Positions 51,008 to 62,565 of a stretch of DNA of 64,000 nt are shown in pieces. How positions within the stretch are numbered: the first letter of the stretch is position 1; each line of letters opens with the position of its first letter. Both the position numbers and the translations under genes were made by a program. The stretch lies in contig NZ_JAAZQQ010000003.1 of assembly GCF_012395815.1 (NCBI RefSeq), positions 1 to 64,000 of the forward strand, in the 5' to 3' direction. The stretch is from Roseicyclus persicicus (lineage in GTDB: Bacteria > Pseudomonadota > Alphaproteobacteria > Rhodobacterales > Rhodobacteraceae). The notes below the pieces were generated by a model that did not search any database, had not been told where the DNA came from, and saw nothing but the letters and a program-made list of their open reading frames with translations.

Positions 51008-52282
51008 CTACCCGTTTTCCTTGAGGATCTCGCCGGCAAGGTAGAGCGACCCGCAGATCAGGATGCGCGCCTCAGGGTCGGTGGCGACGATGGCGTCCAG
51101 CGCCTCGGCGACGCTGCCGGCGACCTGCGCGGGCAGGCCGGCGGCGCGGGCGGCCTCGGCGGTGACGGCGGCGGGCAGCGTCGCGGCCTGGCCGGGGATC
51201 GACACGGCGGTAAGGCTTTGGGCGACGGCGCCGAGGGGGGCCATGTAGCCGGTGACGTCCTTGGTGTTGAGCATCCCGCAGATCAGGTGCGTGGGGCGCG
51301 CGGGCATGTCGGCGAGCAGTGCCGCGATGGCGCGGGCGGCGTGGGGGTTGTGGCCGCCGTCGAGCCAGAGCTCGGCCCGGGGGGCGGCCTGTGGCAGCGG
51401 GCCGGTGCGCAGGCGCTGCATCCGGGCGGGCCAGACGGCGCGGGTCATGGCGGCCTCGCAGGCGGCCTCGGATTGGCCCAGCGCGCGCAGGGCGGCCAGC
51501 GCGGTGCCGGCGTTTTCCACCTGGTGGGCGCCGAGGAGGATGGGTTTCGGCAGGTCCAGAAGCCCGGTCTCGTCCTGGAAGATCAGGCGGCCGCCCTCGG
51601 TCCAGACCTGCCAGTGCTGGCCGTGGGCGAGGACGGGGGCGGAGAGGCGGGCGGCCTGCGCCTCGATCACCTCGAGCGCGGGCTCCTGCTGGCGGCCGAC
51701 GACGACGGGGACGCCGCGCTTGATGATACCGGCCTTCTCGGCGGCGATCAGGGGCAGCGTGTCGCCGAGGTATTGCTGGTGGTCCATGTCGACCGGGGTG
51801 ATGACGGTGAGCGTCGGGCGGTCGACCACGTTGGTGGCGTCGAGCCGGCCGCCGAGCCCGACCTCGAGCAGCGTCCAGTCGGCGGGCGTGTCGGCGAAGG
51901 CCGTGAAGGCGGCAGCGGTGGTGATCTCGAAGAAGGTGATCGGGTCAGGGCCGTTGGCGGCGAGGCAGCGGTCGAGGGTGGCGCCGAGGGCGGCCTCGTC
52001 GATCAGCTGGCCGGCGACGCGGATGCGCTCGTGGAAGCGGGCGAGGTGGGGCGAGGTGTAGGCGTGGGTGGTGGCGCCGCCGCCTTCGAGGCCGGCGCGG
52101 ATCATGGCCAGCGTGGAGCCCTTGCCGTTGGTGCCGGCGATGTGGACGACCGGGGGCAGGCGGCGCTCGGGGTGGTCGAGGGCGGCGAGGATGCGGTGCA
52201 TCCGGTCGAGGGTGAGGTCGATGACCTTGGGGTGGAGCGACATCATCCGGTCGAGGAGGATGTCGGAGCGGGCCTGGCTCAC
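51008..52282 (-). CDS. folC: bifunctional folylpolyglutamate synthase / dihydrofolate synthase
   Basis: 424 aa. Start GTG 52282, overlapping the accD stop by 4 bases (GTGA). P-loop [15 protein letters not shown], Mur-ligase central domain motifs [26 protein letters not shown], and [16 protein letters not shown] in the C-terminal domain. Joins glutamate to dihydropteroate and folates. The accD-folC pairing is conserved in Proteobacteria. Confidence 0.95.
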   Translation of the reverse strand: MSQARSDILLDRMMSLHPKVIDLTLDRMHRILAALDHPERRLPPVVHIAGTNGKGSTLAMIRAGLEGGGATTHAYTSPHLARFHERIRVAGQLIDEAALGATLDRCLAANGPDPITFFEITTAAAFTAFADTPADWTLLEVGLGGRLDATNVVDRPTLTVITPVDMDHQQYLGDTLPLIAAEKAGIIKRGVPVVVGRQQEPALEVIEAQAARLSAPVLAHGQHWQVWTEGGRLIFQDETGLLDLPKPILLGAHQVENAGTALAALRALGQSEAACEAAMTRAVWPARMQRLRTGPLPQAAPRAELWLDGGHNPHAARAIAALLADMPARPTHLICGMLNTKDVTGYMAPLGAVAQSLTAVSIPGQAATLPAAVTAEAARAAGLPAQVAGSVAEALDAIVATDPEARILICGSLYLAGEILKENG

Positions 52283-53220
52283 GGCTTGTCCGTCGCCTCC
52301 GGCGCGGCGCGGGGCGCCTCGTCGGCCCGGGCCTCCTCGGGGGGGGCGGGCAGGTCGCCGGCGACGGCGGGGGGCAGGCCCATCAGCATCCGGGTGATGG
52401 CGATGAGCTCGTCGCGGAGCTGCGCCCGGGGCGTGACACGGTCGAGCATCCCGTGGTCGAGCAGGTATTCGGCGCGCTGGAAGCCCTCGGGGAGCTTCTC
52501 GCGGATGGTCTGTTCGATCACGCGGGGGCCGGCGAAGCAGATCAGCGCGTTGGGCTCGGCGATCTGGATGTCGCCGAGCATGGCGTAGGAGGCGGTCACC
52601 CCGCCGGTGGTGGGATGGGTCAGGACCACGATGTAGGGCAGCCCGGCCTCCTTGAGCATCTGCACCGCCACGGTCGTGCGCGGCATCTGCATCAGGCTGA
52701 GGATGCCCTCCTGCATCCGCGCGCCGCCGGCGGCGGAGAACAGGACCAGCGGGCGCTTGCGCTTCACCGCGCGCTCGCAGGCGGCGATGATGGCGTTGCC
52801 GACATACATGCCCATCGAGCCGCCCATGAAGGAGAAGTCCTGCGCGGCGGCGACGATGGGGGTGCGGCCGATCTCGCCCTCGGCGACCAGCATCGCCTCG
52901 GTCTCGCCGGTGGATTTCTGGGCGGCCTTGAGGCGGTCGGGGTATTTCTTCTGGTCGCGGAACTTGAGCGGGTCGTCGATGGGCCTGGGCACCGCGACCT
53001 CGGTGAAGATGCCGGCGTCGAACAGCGCGGCGAAGCGGGCGCGCGGCGAGATCGCCATGTGGTGCCCGCAGTTGGTGCAGACGTTCAGCGCCTCGGTCAG
53101 TTCGCGGTGAAACAGCATCGTGCCGCATTCGTCGCACTTGGACCACAGGTTCTCGGGCATCTCGCGGCGCGAGAAGATCGAGTTGATCCGGGGGCGGACG
53201 TAGTTCGTGATCCAGTTCAT
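52279..53220 (-). CDS. accD: acetyl-CoA carboxylase, carboxyltransferase beta subunit
   Basis: 313 aa. Zinc finger C29, C32, C48, C51 in KCDECGTML and [10 protein letters not shown]. Crotonase-like carboxyltransferase fold with [15 protein letters not shown] and the acyl-CoA motif [17 protein letters not shown]. Starts [20 protein letters not shown] with GGAG upstream. The C-terminal 30 residues are Ala/Pro/Glu-rich and variable. Forms malonyl-CoA with AccA, B, C encoded elsewhere. Confidence 0.96.
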   Translation of the reverse strand: MNWITNYVRPRINSIFSRREMPENLWSKCDECGTMLFHRELTEALNVCTNCGHHMAISPRARFAALFDAGIFTEVAVPRPIDDPLKFRDQKKYPDRLKAAQKSTGETEAMLVAEGEIGRTPIVAAAQDFSFMGGSMGMYVGNAIIAACERAVKRKRPLVLFSAAGGARMQEGILSLMQMPRTTVAVQMLKEAGLPYIVVLTHPTTGGVTASYAMLGDIQIAEPNALICFAGPRVIEQTIREKLPEGFQRAEYLLDHGMLDRVTPRAQLRDELIAITRMLMGLPPAVAGDLPAPPEEARADEAPRAAPEATDKP

Positions 53221-53313
53221 GGGCGCGGGGCTCCGGGGCCGGTCCGTGTCAGGGCGGAGATATGGGATGCGGGCGCGACATGCAATCCGGCGCGCATCCC
53301 GGTGGCGGGTCTA

Positions 53314-53384
53314 TGGGGGCTCTGCCCCCGCCGCGGCCGTGCCGGCCACGGCCCCCCCGGAGTATTTCGGAAGCAAAGATGAGG
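53314..53384. repeat. dispersed palindromic element, copy C
   Basis: GGGGGCTCTGCCCCC stem, a second stem (GGCCGTG-CCGG-CCACGGCC), then CCCCCCGGAG, TATTT and AAGCAAAGATGAGG, as in copies A and B. It abuts the CPBP protease stop codon and lies upstream of accD. It accounts for most of the gap between those genes. Confidence 0.75.
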
Positions 53385-53389
53385 GGGCC

Positions 53390-54280
53390 TCAGGCGCGGC
53401 GGAGGCGGAGGAGCGCGAGGATGCCGGCCCAGATCGCGACCGAGACGGCCATGTCGAAGACGAGGAGCGGGCGCAGGTCCGCGGGCGTCAGGGCGCCCAT
53501 CGGGATGGTGTAGAGGGCGAGGCCCGACAGCGGGCCATCCAGGGCGACGAACAGGATCGCCACGCAGTTGTTGGCGAAGTGGAAGCCCCAGGCCGCCCCG
53601 ATGGAGCCGGTGCGCGCGGTCAGGTCGGCGGCGAGCAGGGCGAAGACGAAGACGGCGCCGACCACCAGCCAGGCGTTCTCGCCCATGATCGCGGGCTGGT
53701 AGTGGAGCACCGCGAAGAGCGCCGAGGGCAGCACCATCCAGGCCAGCGGCGAGGCGAAGCGGGCGGCGAGCTGGCTTTGCAGGTAGCCGCGGAACAGCAC
53801 CTCCTCGGCGCCGGTCTGGACCAGGATGCCCACGAGCGCCAGCGGCAGGAAGGCGGCCCAGAGCGCCGGCGCGAGGTTGGCGGTGGGGATCACGGCCGAG
53901 GGCAGGAGCGCGGTCACCCCGTAGGCCAGCGCGCAGACCCCGGCGCCGATGGCGAAGCCGCGCAGGAGCCTGCCGCGGGCGCCGAAGAGCGATCCCATGG
54001 GGCGCGCATGGAGGAGCCGGGCGGCGAGGAGCGGGCCCAGCCCCATCCCGAGGAAGGTGGCGAGCACGAGGAGCGTGGCGGTCGGCGTCTCGGCCATCGC
54101 CATGCGCCGCATCCAGGCGTCGGCGCCGTCGAGGCCGCTGACCGCGACGAGGAGGCCGAAGATCGCCGCGATGCCCGCGGCGTAGACCGCCGAGCACAGC
54201 ACGAGGCCGAGCGCGAGGCGCCAGAGCGACGGGCGCGCCCGGGCCGGACCGACAAGCTCGTCGTGAGCGGGGTACTGCAT
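53390..54280 (-). CDS. CPBP family intramembrane glutamic endopeptidase
   Basis: 296 aa, about eight helices. The CPBP (Abi) catalytic motif is TGAEEVLFRGYLQSQL (EE..R), with FHFANNCVAILF holding the later His/Asn. The family cleaves CAAX-type or bacteriocin-immunity targets; in bacteria the role is usually unknown. Upstream of accD on the same strand but separated by repeat copy C. Starts MQYPAHDELVGPARARPS. Confidence 0.88.
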   Translation of the reverse strand: MQYPAHDELVGPARARPSLWRLALGLVLCSAVYAAGIAAIFGLLVAVSGLDGADAWMRRMAMAETPTATLLVLATFLGMGLGPLLAARLLHARPMGSLFGARGRLLRGFAIGAGVCALAYGVTALLPSAVIPTANLAPALWAAFLPLALVGILVQTGAEEVLFRGYLQSQLAARFASPLAWMVLPSALFAVLHYQPAIMGENAWLVVGAVFVFALLAADLTARTGSIGAAWGFHFANNCVAILFVALDGPLSGLALYTIPMGALTPADLRPLLVFDMAVSVAIWAGILALLRLRRA

Positions 54281-54348
54281 CGGACCTGCCTTGGGCGGCT
54301 TTTTCGTCGGGCCAGTCTAGACGGCACCGGAGGGCGCGGCAATCGCGC

Positions 54349-54377
54349 TTGTCTGCCCCCGCCCCCGCGTCTATTCC
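54349..54377 (+). promoter_or_regulatory. promoter of ilvD
   Basis: TTGTCT (54349-54354) and TATTCC (54372-54377) are exactly 17 bases apart, 52 bases before the ilvD ATG. No leader-peptide attenuator is seen. Confidence 0.6.
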
Positions 54378-54429
54378 GGGGCCCGAACGTCCCGTATTCC
54401 AGTGAGATGCCAGAGGGAGGGCCCGCACC

Positions 54430-56163
54430 ATGACGAAGGGCAACTTGGACAAGTCGAAACTGCCGAGCCGCCACGTGACCGAGGGGCCCGCGCGCGCTCC
54501 GCACCGGTCGTATTTCTACGCCATGGGCCTGAACGACGAGGAGATCCACCAGCCCTTCGTCGGCGTCGCCACCTGCTGGAACGAGGCCGCGCCCTGCAAC
54601 ATCGCGCTGAACCGGCAGGCGCAGTCGGTGAAGCTGGGCGTCAAGCACGCCAACGGCACCCCGCGCGAGTTCACCACCATCACCGTGACCGACGGCATCG
54701 CCATGGGCCACGAGGGGATGCGGTCGAGCCTCGCGTCGCGGGACGCCATCGCGGACACCGTCGAGCTGACCATGCGGGGGCATTGCTACGACGCGCTGGT
54801 GGGGCTTGCGGGTTGCGACAAGTCGCTGCCGGGGATGATGATGGCGATGGTGCGGCTGAACGTGCCGTCGGTGTTCATCTACGGCGGGTCGATCCTGCCG
54901 GGCCGTCTGGATGGCAAGGACATCACCGTGCAGGACGTGTTCGAGGCGGTGGGCCAGCACCAGGCCGGCAACATGACCGACGAGATGCTGGCGATCATCG
55001 AGCGCGTGGCCTGCCCCAGCGCGGGCGCCTGCGGCGGCCAGTTCACCGCCAACACCATGGCCTGCGTGTCCGAGGCGATCGGCCTTGCGCTGCCCAATTC
55101 CTCGGGCGCGCCCGCGCCCTACGAGAGCCGCGACCAGTATGGCGTGGCCTCGGGCGAGGCGGTGATGAAGCTCCTGGAGCTGGGCATCCGGGCGCGGGAC
55201 ATCGTCACGCGGAAGTCGCTGGAGAACGCCGCCCGCGTCGTCGCCTGCACCGGAGGGTCGACCAATGCCGGCCTGCACCTGCCGGCCATCGCGCACGAGG
55301 CGGGGATCGACTTCGACCTGTTCGACGTCTGCGACATCTTCAAAGACACGCCCTACTTCGTCGACATGAAGCCGGGCGGGCAGTACGTCGCCAAGGACCT
55401 CTACGAGGCGGGCGGCGTGCCGGTGGTGATGAAGGAGCTGCGCAAGATCGGCCTGATCCACGAGGACTGCATCACCGCCACGGGCCGCACCATGGGCGAG
55501 GAGCTGGACCTGATCACCCGCGAGGCCGACGGCAAGGTCATCCACGCCGCCGCCACGCCGATCACCGAGACCGGCGGGGTCGTGGGCCTGAAGGGCAACC
55601 TGGCGCCCGAGGGGGCGATCGTGAAGGTCGCCGGCATGGCGCCGGAACAGCAGGTCTTCACCGGCCCGGCCCGCGTGTTCGAGTGCGAGGAGGACGCCTT
55701 CGAGGCGGTCCGCAGCCGCGCCTACAAGGAAGGCGAGGTCATCGTGATCCGCAACGAGGGCCCGCGCGGCGGCCCCGGGATGCGCGAGATGCTGGCCACC
55801 ACCAGCGCGCTGTCGGGTCAGGGCATGGGCAAGAAGGTGGCGCTCATCACCGACGGCCGGTTCTCGGGCGCGACCCGCGGGTTCTGCGTGGGCCATGTCG
55901 GCCCCGAGGCGGCGGTGGGCGGGCCCATCGGCCTGCTCAAGGACGGCGACATGATCACCATCAACGCGATCACGGGCGAACTGTCGGTGGCGCTGTCGGA
56001 CGAGGAGCTGGAGGCGCGCCGCAAGCTGTGGGCCGGCCCGCGCGACACGATCTACGCCACCGGCGCGCTGTGGAAATACGCCCAGTTGGTCGGCCCGGCG
56101 GTGAAGGGCGCGGTGACGCACCCCGGCGGCAAGCACGAGAAGCACGTCTACGCCGACATCTGA
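54430..56163 (+). CDS. ilvD: dihydroxy-acid dehydratase
   Basis: 577-aa Fe-S dehydratase of valine, leucine, isoleucine and pantothenate synthesis. Cluster cysteines are in [34 protein letters not shown] and [16 protein letters not shown]. Starts [26 protein letters not shown] upstream. Monocistronic, with its own promoter. Confidence 0.96.
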   Translation: MTKGNLDKSKLPSRHVTEGPARAPHRSYFYAMGLNDEEIHQPFVGVATCWNEAAPCNIALNRQAQSVKLGVKHANGTPREFTTITVTDGIAMGHEGMRSSLASRDAIADTVELTMRGHCYDALVGLAGCDKSLPGMMMAMVRLNVPSVFIYGGSILPGRLDGKDITVQDVFEAVGQHQAGNMTDEMLAIIERVACPSAGACGGQFTANTMACVSEAIGLALPNSSGAPAPYESRDQYGVASGEAVMKLLELGIRARDIVTRKSLENAARVVACTGGSTNAGLHLPAIAHEAGIDFDLFDVCDIFKDTPYFVDMKPGGQYVAKDLYEAGGVPVVMKELRKIGLIHEDCITATGRTMGEELDLITREADGKVIHAAATPITETGGVVGLKGNLAPEGAIVKVAGMAPEQQVFTGPARVFECEEDAFEAVRSRAYKEGEVIVIRNEGPRGGPGMREMLATTSALSGQGMGKKVALITDGRFSGATRGFCVGHVGPEAAVGGPIGLLKDGDMITINAITGELSVALSDEELEARRKLWAGPRDTIYATGALWKYAQLVGPAVKGAVTHPGGKHEKHVYADI

Positions 56164-56249
56164 CGGCGCACGGCCCGCGGCGGGCATGTCCCGCCGGGGT
56201 CCGGCCGTGCTAGACTGGCGCGGCCGGCGGTCCGGCGGGAGATCGTTCG

Positions 56250-56486
56250 ATGGACGAGGATCTGGCGGGCGGCATCGTGGTGCTGGCCGGCTTCGTGGTC
56301 GTGGGGCTGGCGCTGCTGTATGGCGTGCGCCGGTCGCTCCGGTCGGGCCGGACGTGGCTAGATGCGCGCAGCTTCAACCGGCATGACCGGCCCACCGGCT
56401 TTCGCGTGGTGGTCGCCCTTTATGCCGTGACCGGGCTGGCGATGGTCGTGGGCGGCGCGGTCGGCCTCTGGCTGGTGCTGACCTGA
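56250..56486 (+). CDS. 78-aa membrane protein, unknown
   Basis: Two helices, GGIVVLAGFVVVGLALLYGV and VVVALYAVTGLAMVVGGAVG, with a basic loop between (RRSLRSGRTWLDARSFNRHD). SD GGGAG. Unknown family. It is 86 bases past ilvD. Confidence 0.65.
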   Translation: MDEDLAGGIVVLAGFVVVGLALLYGVRRSLRSGRTWLDARSFNRHDRPTGFRVVVALYAVTGLAMVVGGAVGLWLVLT

Positions 56487-56570
56487 CCGGCGGACGGCGC
56501 GGCGGTTGCAACCGGGGCGCGACCGACCTATGCCGGACGGACCCCGCAGCCCGCGCCCCGGAGTTCCAGG

Positions 56571-57320
56571 ATGCCCCGACCTTTCCCCGCCCTGCTCGTG
56601 CTTGCGGCCAGCCTGGGCCTTGCCGGGTGCGGGGGCGGGCTGCTGCGCGGCGGCGGGGCCGAGGCGCCGACCGAGGTGGCGGTGACCACCGACGCCATCG
56701 TCGTCACCGGGCCGGACGGCTACTGCATCGACCCCACGGCGACGCGCGACACCGGGGCCACGGGCTTTGTCCTGCTGGGCAACTGCGCGGCCATCGCCAA
56801 TTCGCGCCGCGTGATCCAGCCCGCCACGCCCGCCGTCCTGACCGCCGCGATCTCCGAGCCCTCGTCCGGCGGGCGGCTGGCCGACAGCATCGCGGAGCTT
56901 GACGCCTTCTTCCGTTCGGACGAGGGGCTGACGCTGCTGAGCCGCTCGGGCGACCCGGCGACGGTGACGATCCTCGACACCGCGCTGGACGGGGAGGTGT
57001 TCCTGCTGCACGCCGCCGACACCAGCGAGGGCGCCATCGACGGGGTGCAGGCGGATTACTGGCGCGCCTATCTCGACGTCGGCCCGCGCATCGCCACGCT
57101 GTCGGTGCTGGCGCTGGAGGACCGCGCGCTGAGCCGCGAGGAGAGCCTGGCCACCCTGCGCGGCTTTGCCGCCGCGGTGCAGGCGGCCAACCCCGCGCCC
57201 GGCGCCACGCCGCTGCCGCCGCCGGGCCCCGTGGCCCCCGTGCAAGCCGCGCCGCAGAACCTTCCCCTTGGGGCAGGTCCGCTCTGGAACGTGGGGCTGT
57301 TTCGGCGGATATTCGGATGA
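56571..57320 (+). CDS. putative lipoprotein, unknown function
   Basis: 249 aa. Lipobox LGLAGC at residues 16-21 with a Gly-rich spacer. The soluble part has two Cys (YCIDPTATRD, LLGNCAAIAN) and reads like a periplasmic domain with alternating strands and helices; the tail is Pro-rich. SD GGAG. No name found. 84 bases after the small membrane protein. Confidence 0.7.
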   Translation: MPRPFPALLVLAASLGLAGCGGGLLRGGGAEAPTEVAVTTDAIVVTGPDGYCIDPTATRDTGATGFVLLGNCAAIANSRRVIQPATPAVLTAAISEPSSGGRLADSIAELDAFFRSDEGLTLLSRSGDPATVTILDTALDGEVFLLHAADTSEGAIDGVQADYWRAYLDVGPRIATLSVLALEDRALSREESLATLRGFAAAVQAANPAPGATPLPPPGPVAPVQAAPQNLPLGAGPLWNVGLFRRIFG

Positions 57321-57390
57321 GCGGATCGGTGTGACGGGCGCGCGGGGTCCGGGCGGTGGGCGACCGCCCGCCCCGGCCGGCCCGAGGTGG

Positions 57391-58173
57391 ATGGTGAAGA
57401 TGGGCAAGGACAGGGCAGGTTTTCTCGGGCTCTTCGGCCCCGACCAGATGTTGAAGCGGTGGGAGCGCGCGCTGCAGACGCGCGCCGGCCTGGCGCCGCG
57501 CGACCTGGCGGGGCTGCGGCGCGAGATGCTGGGGGTGCGCAGCCGCATCGACCGGCTGTCCGCCGAGGCCGAGACCGAGCTTCTGGCCCGCAGCGCCGGT
57601 CAGGACGGCATCGCGCGGCCCGACCAGTGCGACTGGGCCGAGCGCGGCGGGCCCTGGCGCGCGCGCCTCACCCCCCGCGGCCATGTCGGCTTTGGCTCGC
57701 CGCTGGCCATCGGGGCGGGCGTGACGCTGTTCCACGACGCGACGCGGTCCGACCTGTCGCTCAGGCAGGAACCGGCGCGGCGGGACGCGACCGGGCCGGT
57801 CTTTGCGCTGGTGCTGGAGGTCTACCGATTTGACGGGTCGTTCCTGTCGCTGGTGCAGGACCTGCCCGACGCCGCGTTGCAGGGCCTGACGCTCGACCAT
57901 TTCTTCCAGGTGCACCTGACCATGGACCGGGAGCAGCCGATCGAGGTCTACGCGCGGCTCAACATCCAGCACGGGCCGAACCACGAGCAGATCGTGCGCC
58001 AGTTCGCCTTTGACGGCGACCGCGGGCTGGCGGAGTTCGACCTTGCCTATTCGCGGATCAACGAGAAGCGGGTCGAGAAGGGCTGGCTCGACCTGATCCT
58101 CGAGGGCCCCGAGATGAACCGGGTGGCGATCCGGGACATGGTGGTGCTGCGCGCGCCGCGGGCCGATATCTGA
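57391..58173 (+). CDS. DUF6478-like protein
   Basis: 260 aa, starting MVKMGKDRAGFLGLFGPDQM; ATG 57400 is an alternative, while the open frame from 57166 overlaps the lipoprotein gene and lacks an SD. Blocks ALQTRAGLAPRDLAGLRREM, CDWAERGGPWRARLTPRGHV and VAIRDMVVLRAPRADI look like a beta-sandwich surface or lipid-binding domain. I believe it is DUF6478, a Rhodobacterales family of unknown role; that name is from memory. Coupled to the next ORF by a 13-base gap. Confidence 0.65.
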   Translation: MVKMGKDRAGFLGLFGPDQMLKRWERALQTRAGLAPRDLAGLRREMLGVRSRIDRLSAEAETELLARSAGQDGIARPDQCDWAERGGPWRARLTPRGHVGFGSPLAIGAGVTLFHDATRSDLSLRQEPARRDATGPVFALVLEVYRFDGSFLSLVQDLPDAALQGLTLDHFFQVHLTMDREQPIEVYARLNIQHGPNHEQIVRQFAFDGDRGLAEFDLAYSRINEKRVEKGWLDLILEGPEMNRVAIRDMVVLRAPRADI

Positions 58174-58186
58174 GGGAGCAGGGGCG

Positions 58187-58561
58187 ATGCAGGACGAGAC
58201 GCTGACGCGGGTCAGGCTGAGGGGCGGGCGTTACGAGGGGCTGCTGAGCGCCGCCGCCGGCACCGGGCTCGAGGCGGTGCACGAGGGCCGGGTGGTGGCC
58301 GTGGCGACGCTGACCGCCGACGCCGCGCGGCCCGAGGAACAGCGCGTCACGCTGGAGCTGCCGGCCGAGGTGATCGCCGAGGGCGTGCAGGTGATCGGGT
58401 TGCGCTCCACCGCCAGCGGCGCGGTGCTGGACCGGGTCACGCTGATGGCGGGCGAGGCGCTGGACGCCGACATCCGCGCCGAGGTCGCGCTGCTGCGCGA
58501 GGAGCTGGAGATGCTCAAGCGCGCCTTCCGCCGCCACTGCGCCGAGACCGCGGGCCGCTGA
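58187..58561 (+). CDS. 124-aa protein, unknown
   Basis: A beta-rich N-terminal part (TRVRLRGGRYEGLLSAAAGT, QRVTLELPAEVIAEGVQVIG) followed by a C-terminal helix DIRAEVALLREELEMLKRAFRRHC with heptad-like Leu, probably a coiled coil. It follows the DUF6478-like gene by 13 bases and may form a pair with it. No family recognised. Confidence 0.6.
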   Translation: MQDETLTRVRLRGGRYEGLLSAAAGTGLEAVHEGRVVAVATLTADAARPEEQRVTLELPAEVIAEGVQVIGLRSTASGAVLDRVTLMAGEALDADIRAEVALLREELEMLKRAFRRHCAETAGR

Positions 58562-58645
58562 CCGCCGTTGATCCCGGTCACTGACCGGGCCGCGCCGCCG
58601 TGCTGTCTGGCCCGGGAATCCCGGCCACAGACGGAGGCATACCCC

Positions 58646-59080
58646 ATGGCAGACCATTCCCCCGCACCCGGCCGACTGCCGGCGCCCTGGTCGGGGCGCG
58701 CGGCGGCGGTGTTCGGCGTCACCCTGTCCTTCCTCGTGATGCTGGGCAGCGGCGCCGCGCTGTTCGTGGCGCCGCAGGGGCGCAGGGCGGCCGAGATCGG
58801 CTGGACATTGGCGGGCCTGTCGCGCGAGCTGTGGGAGGCGGTGCACCTGGCCACCTCGGTCCTGTTCGCGTCCTTCGCGCTGTGGCACCTGCTGGTCCAT
58901 GTCTCGGTCTACCGCGGCCTCCTGTTCGGGTCGCCCGCGCGGGCCGGCCACCGGGCCGAGACCGGGCTGGCTGTCGGCGCCGTGATCCTGGTGCTGATCC
59001 TCGCCATGTTCGACCTGCCGCCGGTCAGCTGGCTGGTGGAGCTCGGCGGCTGGTTCAAGCGGGTCTACTGGGCCTCGTGA
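58646..59080 (+). CDS. DUF4405 membrane protein (cytochrome b561-like)
   Basis: 144 aa, starting MADHSPAPGRLPAPWSGR; ACGGAGG upstream decides the start. Four helices, with EAVHLATSVLFASFALWHLLVH carrying three His that could bind heme, typical of DUF4405/ formate-dehydrogenase-gamma-like proteins. Predicted as a small electron-transfer or heme membrane protein. Next gene is the FadH-like flavoenzyme on the same strand; the 66-base gap suggests possible but unproven co-expression. Confidence 0.75.
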   Translation: MADHSPAPGRLPAPWSGRAAAVFGVTLSFLVMLGSGAALFVAPQGRRAAEIGWTLAGLSRELWEAVHLATSVLFASFALWHLLVHVSVYRGLLFGSPARAGHRAETGLAVGAVILVLILAMFDLPPVSWLVELGGWFKRVYWAS

Positions 59081-59098
59081 CGCCGCGTTTCGGGCTGA

Positions 59099-61180
<2,082 letters not shown>

Positions 61181-61200
61181 CGAAAAATCCCGCCGCGCGG

Positions 61201-61229
61201 TGAAACCCGCCCGGCGCCTTCCCCGTGTC
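61201..61229 (+). promoter_or_regulatory. ECF-type promoter candidate of the DUF4394 gene
   Basis: TGAAAC (61201-61206) and CGTGTC (61224-61229) with 17 bases between; GAAACC would give 16. Both halves fit the general ECF sigma pattern (GAAAC / CGT), but differ from the TGATC/CGTAA pair of the rpoE locus. About 54 bases before the ATG. Confidence 0.35.
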
Positions 61230-61282
61230 TGGATGTGCAGGGCCCCGCAGGGCCCGTCCAACCAGACAGGAGAAGACACGCG

Positions 61283-62134
61283 ATGACCCGATTTGCTGCC
61301 GCCGCCGCCCTGAGCCTGCTGGCCGGCCCCGTGCTGGCCGATGCCCATGCCGCCCCGATGACGGGCTACGCGCTCGCCAACGACGGCGCGACCCTCGTGG
61401 TGATGCCCAACCTCGCCGATCCGGGCGCGGTGATGACCCTCGAGCTTGCCATGCCGGTGCAGGCGATCGCCTGGCGCCCGGTGACGGGCGAACTGCTCGG
61501 CTTCTCGGGCGCGGGCGTCGCGGTCATCGACCCGGCCTCGGGCGCGATGACCGACCTTGGCGCGACCGTCATGGACGGCGCCACCATCGCCGACGGCGCG
61601 ATGGTCGGCTTCGACTTCAACAACGCCATCGACGCGGTGCGGGCGGTGTCGACCGCCGGCGACAACCTCGTCTACTTCCCCGCCGATTTCGGCGACAACG
61701 ACGAGCGGGCCGGCTCGGTCCGCCGCTTCACCGACCTCGCCTATGCGGCGGGCGACGCGAACGCGGGCGCCATGCCGATGGTGTTCGCCAACGCCTACAC
61801 CAACGCGATCAACGGGATGACGGCGGGCAGCACGCAGCAATACGTGCTGGACGCGGCCACCGACAGCCTTGCGACGCTCGCCAACAACGAGGGCACGCTG
61901 GCCACCGTCGCGGCGATCACCGTGGACGGCATGGCGGCCGACATCTCGGCGATGGGCGGGTTCGACATCGTGTCGCCGGCCGAGGGCAGCGACATGGCCT
62001 ACGCGATCCTGCAGATGGAGGGCGCGGGGTCGGCGGGCCTTTACGCCGTCGACCTCGGGACCGGGGCCGCGACGATGCTGGCCGACCTCGGCATGGGCGG
62101 GTTCACCGGCTTCGCGGCGTCGCAGGGCATGTAA
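61283..62134 (+). CDS. DUF4394-type secreted protein
   Basis: 283 aa. Signal peptide MTRFAAAAALSLLAGPVLADA. Then a repetitive beta-propeller-like chain rich in Ala, Asp and Gly (YALANDGATLVVMPNLADPG, AIAWRPVTGELLGFSGAGVA, AVSTAGDNLVYFPADFGDN) matching DUF4394. Probably a periplasmic or surface protein; DUF4394 genes are often close to ECF sigma or fasciclin genes, which are not seen here. SD AGGAGA. Confidence 0.78.
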   Translation: MTRFAAAAALSLLAGPVLADAHAAPMTGYALANDGATLVVMPNLADPGAVMTLELAMPVQAIAWRPVTGELLGFSGAGVAVIDPASGAMTDLGATVMDGATIADGAMVGFDFNNAIDAVRAVSTAGDNLVYFPADFGDNDERAGSVRRFTDLAYAAGDANAGAMPMVFANAYTNAINGMTAGSTQQYVLDAATDSLATLANNEGTLATVAAITVDGMAADISAMGGFDIVSPAEGSDMAYAILQMEGAGSAGLYAVDLGTGAATMLADLGMGGFTGFAASQGM

Positions 62135-62182
62135 GCCCCCCGCCGGACATGAATCGGGGCGGCGCCGGAGCGGTGCCGCCTC

Positions 62183-62470
62183 TCAGCGCGCCAGGAGCCG
62201 CCCGAGGCCCAGCGCGACGCCCATGTCGCCCGATACCTTGAGCTTGCCCATCATGACGCCCGTCATCGGGTTCAGCTGGCCCGACAGGAGCTTGACCAGG
62301 GTGTCGCGGCTGAGGCGGATGGTGCAGTCGGTGTCGCGGTCGTCGGTCGTGGCGGTGCCGTCCGCCAGCACGATCACCCCGTCCTCGCCGCAATCGAACT
62401 TCATCGAGCCGTCGAAGCCCTTGCCCGCGAGGCCCTCGCGGATGCGGGCGGCGATGTCTGTCAGGCTCAT
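62183..62470 (-). CDS. SCP2 sterol-binding domain protein
   Basis: 95 aa. The whole protein is one SCP2 fold: DIAARIREGLAGKGFDGSMKF, CTIRLSRDTLVKLLSGQLNP, MTGVMMGKLKVSGDMGVAL. Binds a lipid or acyl-CoA. Start at 62470 (MSLTDIAAR) is favoured by GGGGAT upstream over the longer frame. Convergent with the DUF4394 gene; downstream of argG on the same strand. Confidence 0.88.
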   Translation of the reverse strand: MSLTDIAARIREGLAGKGFDGSMKFDCGEDGVIVLADGTATTDDRDTDCTIRLSRDTLVKLLSGQLNPMTGVMMGKLKVSGDMGVALGLGRLLAR

Positions 62471-62505
62471 GGTGGCGATCCCCCGTGCAAGGGGCCGGAA
62501 CGACA

Positions 62506-62534
62506 CCGGCCCGCCTCATCGCTAGGCGGGCCGG
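62506..62534 (-). terminator. hairpin between argG and the SCP2 gene
   Basis: CCGGCCCGCCT (62506-62516) and AGGCGGGCCGG (62524-62534) form a perfect 11-bp stem with a 7-base loop, 31 bases past the argG stop. There is no T-run, so Rho-dependent or 3'-end stabilising action is likely. Confidence 0.55.
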
Positions 62535-62565
62535 CCGGGTCGTGCAATCGCGACGTTGCGGCGGA

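Noticed and set aside
53914-56187. 757-codon minus-strand open frame
   Set aside because: Antisense to ilvD and in another frame of the CPBP gene; no motif.
57166-57390. Upstream extension of the DUF6478-like frame
   Set aside because: Overlaps the lipoprotein gene and its Pro/Arg-rich translation has no ribosome site; ATG 57391 is preceded by GAGGTGG.
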